Below are positions 59,142 to 64,000 of a stretch of 64,000 nucleotides of DNA, in pieces; within the stretch, counting starts at the first letter, position 1; each line of letters begins with the position of its first letter. Under the pieces are notes generated by a model. The model saw only the letters and a list, made by a program, of their open reading frames with translations. It ran no database searches and had not been told where the DNA came from. The position numbers were made by a program, and so were the translations under genes. Origin of the DNA: Brachionus manjavacas (Eukaryota > Rotifera > Eurotatoria > Ploima > Brachionidae); contig JAHQIY010000024.1 in assembly GCA_019054805.1 (NCBI GenBank), positions 434,001 to 498,000 on the forward strand, read 5' to 3'.

Positions 59142-59368
59142 TAGGGGTGGGAAACCGGTTCAAATTTGAACTGGTTCAATTTAGAATAACAGAAATATTA
59201 AGAAAAAAATATTTTTTTAAATTTTTTTATTTTAACTTTTCTCAATTGTTAAATTAAAAAATATAAAATTTTTAAAGAAAAAAATTGTTTCGATCAGAAA
59301 TCTTTTTTTTATCCTTCGGATATAACCGGCTTCGAAAGCCTCAAAAAACAAATCGGTTTTCATTCCTG
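59142..59368. mobile_element. hAT-like MITE with perfect 8-bp target duplication
   Basis: 227 bp. The left end is TAGGGGTGGGAAACCGGTT and the complement of the right end is CAGGAATGAAAACCGATTT. TCTCTAAC occurs at 59134-59141 and 59369-59376 as the target duplication. The ends and the 8-bp duplication fit the hAT superfamily. It is non-coding. Confidence 0.88.
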
Positions 59369-59429
59369 TCTCTAACAATGCGCTCCATCGACTAAAAAGA
59401 CACAGAACTAAATGATATTATGGTTTATA

Positions 59430-59690
59430 TTTGCCAGGTATAGTACTTCGTCATTTCTTTAAGACCTGGCTGAATTGTGCAAGTCGCCAGACGTTCGGTA
59501 TGTTAATGCACTTAAATGAGCTTGTAAAGATGACACTGAATGTCTCCAGGAAAATAACCAGGAAGCTTTCAACGATAAAGGGAAAGATGCCATCAAATCC
59601 TGGTGGCGAAATTTTGTCTCAACACCATGTTTCAACTAATGATTCTAAAGTTTTTCACAATGTATAGAAATAAAACAGTGACGTTATATT
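59430..59690 (-). mobile_element. LINE reverse transcriptase finger fragment
   Basis: The minus strand reads SPPGFDGIFPFIVESFLVIF, LETFSVIFTSSF, then NIPNVWRLAQFSQVLKK. This is the N-terminal RT block (P.G.DGI ... FP..WK.A...P..KKG) of CR1/Jockey-like LINEs. It is short and unaccompanied by other LINE parts. Confidence 0.7.
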
Positions 59691-60147
59691 TTGTTAACCA
59701 TTTTTGGGTCAATTAATGATCATATTTTCCCTGTTAGTTAAGATTATAAAAAAGGGTATAAATGCAGTATCATCCTGTCCTTTATGATGACCCGTAGAAC
59801 CCGTAATTCCACCATGTCTTTTTCATGTATAAAAGTCAGGAAAAAAGTCAAAGTTTGACTTTGACTTGAAAATATATTTTTTAAAAATGACAAGTCTTGA
59901 CTTGTTTCAAAAATTTAAAAAATATCTATATTATTTTATATTTATGAAATAACAAACATCTTCAAAATATCTTCAGGATATTTTATGAATTAAGTTCTTT
60001 TTTTTATTTTTCCAGCCAACATTAATTCTCATTATTAGCTAAATCAGCAACTTAAATAATTTAATATTGGCTTTTTTTTATTTATTTTTTAGTCGCCTAT
60101 GAGGTGCAGTTTATAAATTATAAATAAATTATTAGCAACAAAATAAA

Positions 60148-60717
60148 TTAATTGTTTAGAAGATTGAGATTACAGCGTAAGAATGTTGTTATTACAAGAT
60201 TTTTCGCTGTTTGTCTTGATCTATGAGGCCTGCTAATGTAGCCGCCATACGAAAATGTTCTTTCTATTGGACTCGAGGAAGGCGGAATAGATAGATATTT
60301 AAGTGCTATTAAATATAAATCAGGAAATCTTGATTTGTTTCTCAACAAAAAGTAATTTAAAATAACATCTGAATCATATTCCATGTTTATGTATTCTTCA
60401 ATTTGACGTCTGATCGTTTTTGAATCATCAGATTGACTGTTTTCTAGACTTTTTTTTTTTGCAAAAGTGAAAAATTTTGATTGTTTTGTTGAAGATTTTA
60501 AAACGCTTGAATCCGATTCATTGATGATGGTACTCAATGATCGTCTATTAGAACAAGCGTGCAAAATACAGAAAATTGCAAAGTATTTTGCAGACTTATT
60601 TTACTGCATTAAGCAAATTTGCTTTTAATTAAGCATTTTACAGAACAAAATTATCTCTTTTAGTTTCCAAGTTTCTCTGAACTGAAAAGATCTAATTGAT
60701 AAGAACTTAACAACCCC
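60148..60717 (-). mobile_element. hAT transposase remnant with its terminal repeat
   Basis: Minus-strand frame 60564-60148 (138 codons) ends with the hAT dimerisation domain: LIALKYLSIPPSSSPIERTF, then SYGGYISRPHRSRQ and LVITTFLRCN. The DDE-bearing part is missing. The frame is fused directly to about 150 bp of terminal sequence (60560-60717, outer end CAACCCC). So this is an internal-deletion derivative with only one end recognised. Confidence 0.85.
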
Positions 60718-61689
60718 ATCATCTGCTAAATTGAAAATTAGGCATTAAATGTCATACAAGTTATACAATATGAAAAATTTTTATTTAAAAAAATTAATAA
60801 TGTTGATGCATTTATTTTTTTTTGTATAAAAAGATAATCTCCTAAGTTGTTTATACTCATAAAAATCAAATTTCAAGCATCATTTTATTCTCAAATTTAT
60901 GAATAGTTTAGCTTTAATTAACTTAATTAAAATACGATCAAATGACCGAATCGAGTACAAGTAACGAATTCTTACCACGCGCTTGCTCTTACAATTAAGA
61001 AGACACTTTAAATGATAATGAAATAATTAATAACATTAATAATTCACCCCAAAAGAAGGCAAGAGTATATACGAAGCTTTTTGTAGTTTTTCTATTTTTG
61101 TAATAGCTGATTGATTTTCAAAAATTTCAAAAATCAATTTTAAAAATATTTTTATTATTATTCTAAATTTTTGTTAATTATGATTGAAATTTCAATAAAA
61201 ATGAATCAATTTAAATTATTTCAAAAAAATTAGAAATTTAAATATAAAATTATTAAATTAGAAATTTTTGAAAAAAAATTATTTTTCTGCATTGTTTAGA
61301 AATTATATGAAAATTTTTGTTTTTTGAAATTTACTTTTATTTTTTTTTACATTTTATAGAATATATCAGTTTTATAAACGTAACCGTTCAGACAAATATC
61401 AATTTTAATTCATTTATTATACTCAACATCGCTGGTTTTAGAGAATTTCTTAAGTTTTTATGAAAAACTTTATAAATCTTAATTTTTTTTTTTATTTTTT
61501 ATTTAAACTTAGAATATATTTTATGTGTTTTATAATATTTTGGCATTTTTGAGCACTTAATTTTTTAAATAATTTTGAATCATGTTTCGAATAATTATTT
61601 TGAATCGAAACACACTGAACATAAAAATTTACTATCAAAAGAGAATATAAGTACTATCTAAAACGAATTTAGGCAGATACAAATCAGTA
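60718..61689. other. AT-rich interval, no gene seen
   Basis: No domain-bearing frame or structured repeat was recognised. Confidence 0.4.
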
Positions 61690-61860
61690 ATAAAAGTTTA
61701 AGGATCTGAACGGAATGGATGGAATGAAATTGAATAGTTTGAAATAAATGGTAAGATGGAATGGAATGGTTGGAACGATTTAGAATAGTTTAATGGCAGG
61801 AAATGGCAATGAAATTGAATAGAAATGTTACTTTTGGAATGCGTCTCCATTCACTTCCAT
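61690..61860. repeat. Degenerate GGAATG/GAATGG repeat
   Basis: GGAATGGATGGAATGA, TGGAATGGAATGGTTGGAA and related units form a degenerate simple repeat with higher GC than its surroundings. The open frame 61803-62018 crosses it and shows no domain of its own. Confidence 0.55.
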
Positions 61861-61949
61861 TTTTAGGAACGGAATGTTTCACTTTTGCAAGAACCACTAG
61901 AAGTGTATCGAGAAACCATTACCATCAAAAAAAGTCACAAGTTTTGGCT

Positions 61950-62780
61950 CTGGGTCAAGTGGGAATGGCAAGACATTTGTCGAGTCCAAGATTGGCGATG
62001 TGGATGTGCGATCATTAACTTTTTTTGTGGTGTCCAAAAGTTAAGTTAAGGATAATTTGATAGGAATGGATGTGTTACCGAAGTTTCTTTTCCTCAAAGA
62101 ATCATTATGTCAATTAAAGCGAATAGTTGAAACCCTCTCATACAAAATGATTGCTTAAGTTAGTATCAAAACCAGATTGTTCAATAAAATAACTGTGGTT
62201 GACTTTCTCACTAGTTATTTTCAGATTTTAATGAGGCCTGAATTCAGGCAATTTACCGCATTCACATTTGAATAAGGCTTGTTTGAATATTTGGTCATTC
62301 CAACGGGCTTTGGTTCACGTGCTCTCTAATTTTATCAATGCTGGTTTTGTAATGGTATATTTAGACGGCATCTTAATCCACTCTGAATCTCTAGTCGAAA
62401 ACTTGTAACACATTGAATTGGTAGTGAATGAATTGAAAAGATTCGAATTAACGGTAAAATTAAGCAAATGCGGAGTCGCTCAACAAACTATAATGTTCTT
62501 ACGTCAAGTAATTAATAATGGTAATAAAATGCCAGATACAAAAAAGTGTGAAGCCCTCCATCGATACAAAAATCCAACAAATTTAACACAATTACAAGAC
62601 TTCCTTCAAATATAAAATTCACCACACTCGAGTGTCATAAGAACCTGATTTGGAATTATCAGATAATGATGGCCTTTTTGAATCCAATCAATACTTGCGT
62701 GGTCAAGCCCAAGAGGCTAGAACTCAAATCTGTCGGAGTCAACGAGTTAGAAAACCATTTGACCGTTTAAAATACTAACC
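61950..62780 (+). mobile_element. Fossil Ty3/gypsy-like LTR retrotransposon (pol fragment)
   Basis: Plus-strand remains of a Ty3/gypsy-type pol region. A protease-to-reverse-transcriptase stretch is recognisable by RT-type motifs in the middle, followed by an Arg/Pro-rich tail typical of the end of pol. Only part of pol is present, no gag is seen, and no LTR pair was identified. The element is clearly broken, with several breaks, and looks old. Confidence 0.65.
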
Positions 62781-62859
62781 TTTGTTACCAAAATTGTAAA
62801 TAATAAGTTTGAAATTAATTGTGTAAATTTTCAACCTACAATTATGTAATACTAGATAT

Positions 62860-63360
62860 AATAGGGTAGTACGACCACTCGCGGAGTTGCAACATAAAGA
62901 GCTAGAACTCCAGCGTCAGCAAGCTTCAGCAGAGGAAGAGCTCAGTTGGTCTCCTAATTGTTGAAATCCAGAAGGTCTGCGACCGAGAGAGAGCAAAATC
63001 GCATGTCAATGAAGACCTAATCAACCAAATCCGGAACCAAATCGCTAATTTCCGTGACGAAAATGTTGCCCTCGGACTAAAGAACCAAGAAGTGAGAAGT
63101 ACACGAAAACGGTCAAAAATCGAAGGAGAACACTCAAATGAACCGTTGGGTACCACTCCCCGTACAGCGACCAGTTTTCCTCGTTCAACACTCAGACTAA
63201 CCCCGGTACACACACTACAAAAGCCACTTTCGGACTCAAATACTCCCTAAGATGAAGGAACCTGCGTAGTCTGTTTCGGAAGGCTTGCCGAAGCGGGTTC
63301 ACTCTCTAGTGTAAAGTGCGGCCATGTTTTCTGCAAGGTCTGCTTATACACATTTTAACA
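62860..63360 (+). pseudogene. Decayed coiled-coil plus RING-finger module, copy 1
   Basis: Plus strand, in more than one frame. A Glu/Gln/Arg-rich heptad stretch (LELQRQQASAEEEL, VCDRERAKSHVNEDL, IRNQIANFRDENVALG) is followed by a Ser/Thr/Pro linker. A RING half, CVVCFGRLAEAG and VKCGHVFCKVC (C..C ... C.H..C..C), comes last. Such coiled-coil/RING proteins are usually E3 ubiquitin ligases. It looks like a pseudogene or captured fragment. Whether it belongs to the neighbouring retroelement or to a host gene family cannot be told. GC content is higher than nearby DNA. Confidence 0.55.
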
Positions 63361-63559
63361 GCGTTGAAGCGAGATAGAAGACATGGGGACTTTGGCTTCA
63401 ATTCAAACGAATTTAATTATCCGAATTGTAGAATACCACACGACTCCAACTACTATACTCGGCTCAAATTATGACGTCTTTGTTATGGTTGAAATAATGA
63501 TTAGTATTTTTTTGTTTTTTTTTATTTGATTTGTTATCCACCGCAACAGACCAATTTTG

Positions 63560-64000
63560 TATCGCTGCTGGGAGAACTTGTCTAAAAGGGGTAGGTGATT
63601 CATCACAATCAACTCGAGTCGAAGCGGGATCAGTTCAATCAGGCAAACTCAATACTCTTTGAAAGGATCTGCAAAGTAGAGATGTATTCATCTGCAAACG
63701 GGAAGAAAATGTCGTCCGAATGAGAAAGTAAATATAACTCCAGGAGATAGACAGAAGAGTTGTTGAAAAAATTCAATACTCCAGTTCTATGAAGAAAAAA
63801 ACCATTTAGAGGAAAGCAAAGACCAAATTACAGGTAGAGAAAGAAAAATTAAAATTTCAGAAAGAACGATTAAGTCGAAGATCTTGCTCGAGTGGGAAAT
63901 GCACCACTTTAGTTTGCCCTATTTCCATCGATGCACCAAGACCGGAAGTCGGTATTCTAGCGATAATGTGTCGACATGTCTTGTGCTGTAAGCATTTCCT
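63560..64000 (+). pseudogene. Second coiled-coil plus RING-finger module, running off the window
   Basis: Plus strand: a Lys/Glu/Gln-rich coiled-coil-like segment (KLQVEKEKLKFQKERLSRRS) precedes VCPISIDAPRPEVG and IMCRHVLCCKHF, a RING-like C..C ... C.H..C..C half. The layout copies the module at 62860-63360 but the sequence is strongly diverged. It is broken here, and the remainder lies past position 64000. Confidence 0.5.

Noticed and set aside
61803-62018. A 71-codon plus-strand gene
   Set aside because: It crosses a degenerate simple repeat and the edge of the fossil retroelement and has no domain of its own.
62926-63213. Minus-strand open frame of 95 codons
   Set aside because: It lies opposite the coiled-coil/RING module, whose plus-strand content is recognisable.
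1-64000. CRISPR arrays, bacterial operons or phage genes
   Set aside because: No regular spaced repeats of that kind, and all recognised genes are eukaryotic with spliceosomal introns.

Overview
The window is about 64 kb of very AT-rich animal nuclear DNA. Genes have many short spliceosomal introns, and the gene set is typical of bilaterian animals. Base composition, compact introns, spiralian-like gene content and the mix of transposon remnants suggest an invertebrate, most likely a monogonont rotifer of the Brachionus type. That placement is inference; no rRNA or mitochondrial marker is present.

Layout. 1-10.4 kb is a gene-free transposon graveyard: MULE-type transposase tails with subterminal repeats, a DDE_Tnp_4 transposon remnant, a LINE fragment, foldback repeats and a recent partial copy of the neighbouring ALG6 gene. 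10.5-40.9 kb is a head-to-tail series of six plus-strand genes: ALG6 (ER N-glycan glucosyltransferase), TMEM168, CPLANE1 (ciliary transition zone/planar polarity, human C5orf42/JBTS17), RAD1 (9-1-1 checkpoint clamp), TOE1 (DEDD deadenylase for snRNA maturation) and C9orf72 (DENN-family autophagy/Rab regulator). SLC35A3 (Golgi UDP-GlcNAc transporter, minus) converges on C9orf72. It is followed by an unplaced ankyrin-repeat gene (plus) and a very large MYC-like bHLH-zipper gene (minus, 48.0-53.8 kb). 54-64 kb is again repeat-rich: a palindromic hAT-derived MITE, a young tRNA-derived SINE with an 11-bp target duplication, a second hAT MITE with a perfect 8-bp duplication, LINE and hAT transposase remnants, a fossil Ty3/gypsy-like pol fragment and two decayed coiled-coil/RING modules.

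Gene models were built by hand from splice-site phase and remembered protein families. Summed exon lengths are multiples of three for every model: ALG6 560 aa, TMEM168 1267 aa, CPLANE1 3025 aa, RAD1 278 aa, TOE1 424 aa, C9orf72 548 aa, SLC35A3 360 aa, MYC about 1405 aa. The genes do not form one pathway. ALG6 and SLC35A3 both serve glycosylation, RAD1 and MYC act in the nucleus, and CPLANE1 is ciliary and carries a consensus-like RFX X-box about 100 bp before its start.

Points most worth a second look: the X-box before CPLANE1; a probable 29-nt intron in C9orf72; a GC-AG intron in RAD1; the tripled-size MYC that keeps Myc box IIIa, the acidic box and bHLHZ but shows no recognisable boxes I/II; a near-identical ALG6 exon duplicate upstream of the gene; and MITE families whose ends can be matched to a hAT transposase remnant in the same window. 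I found no clearly new multi-gene system.
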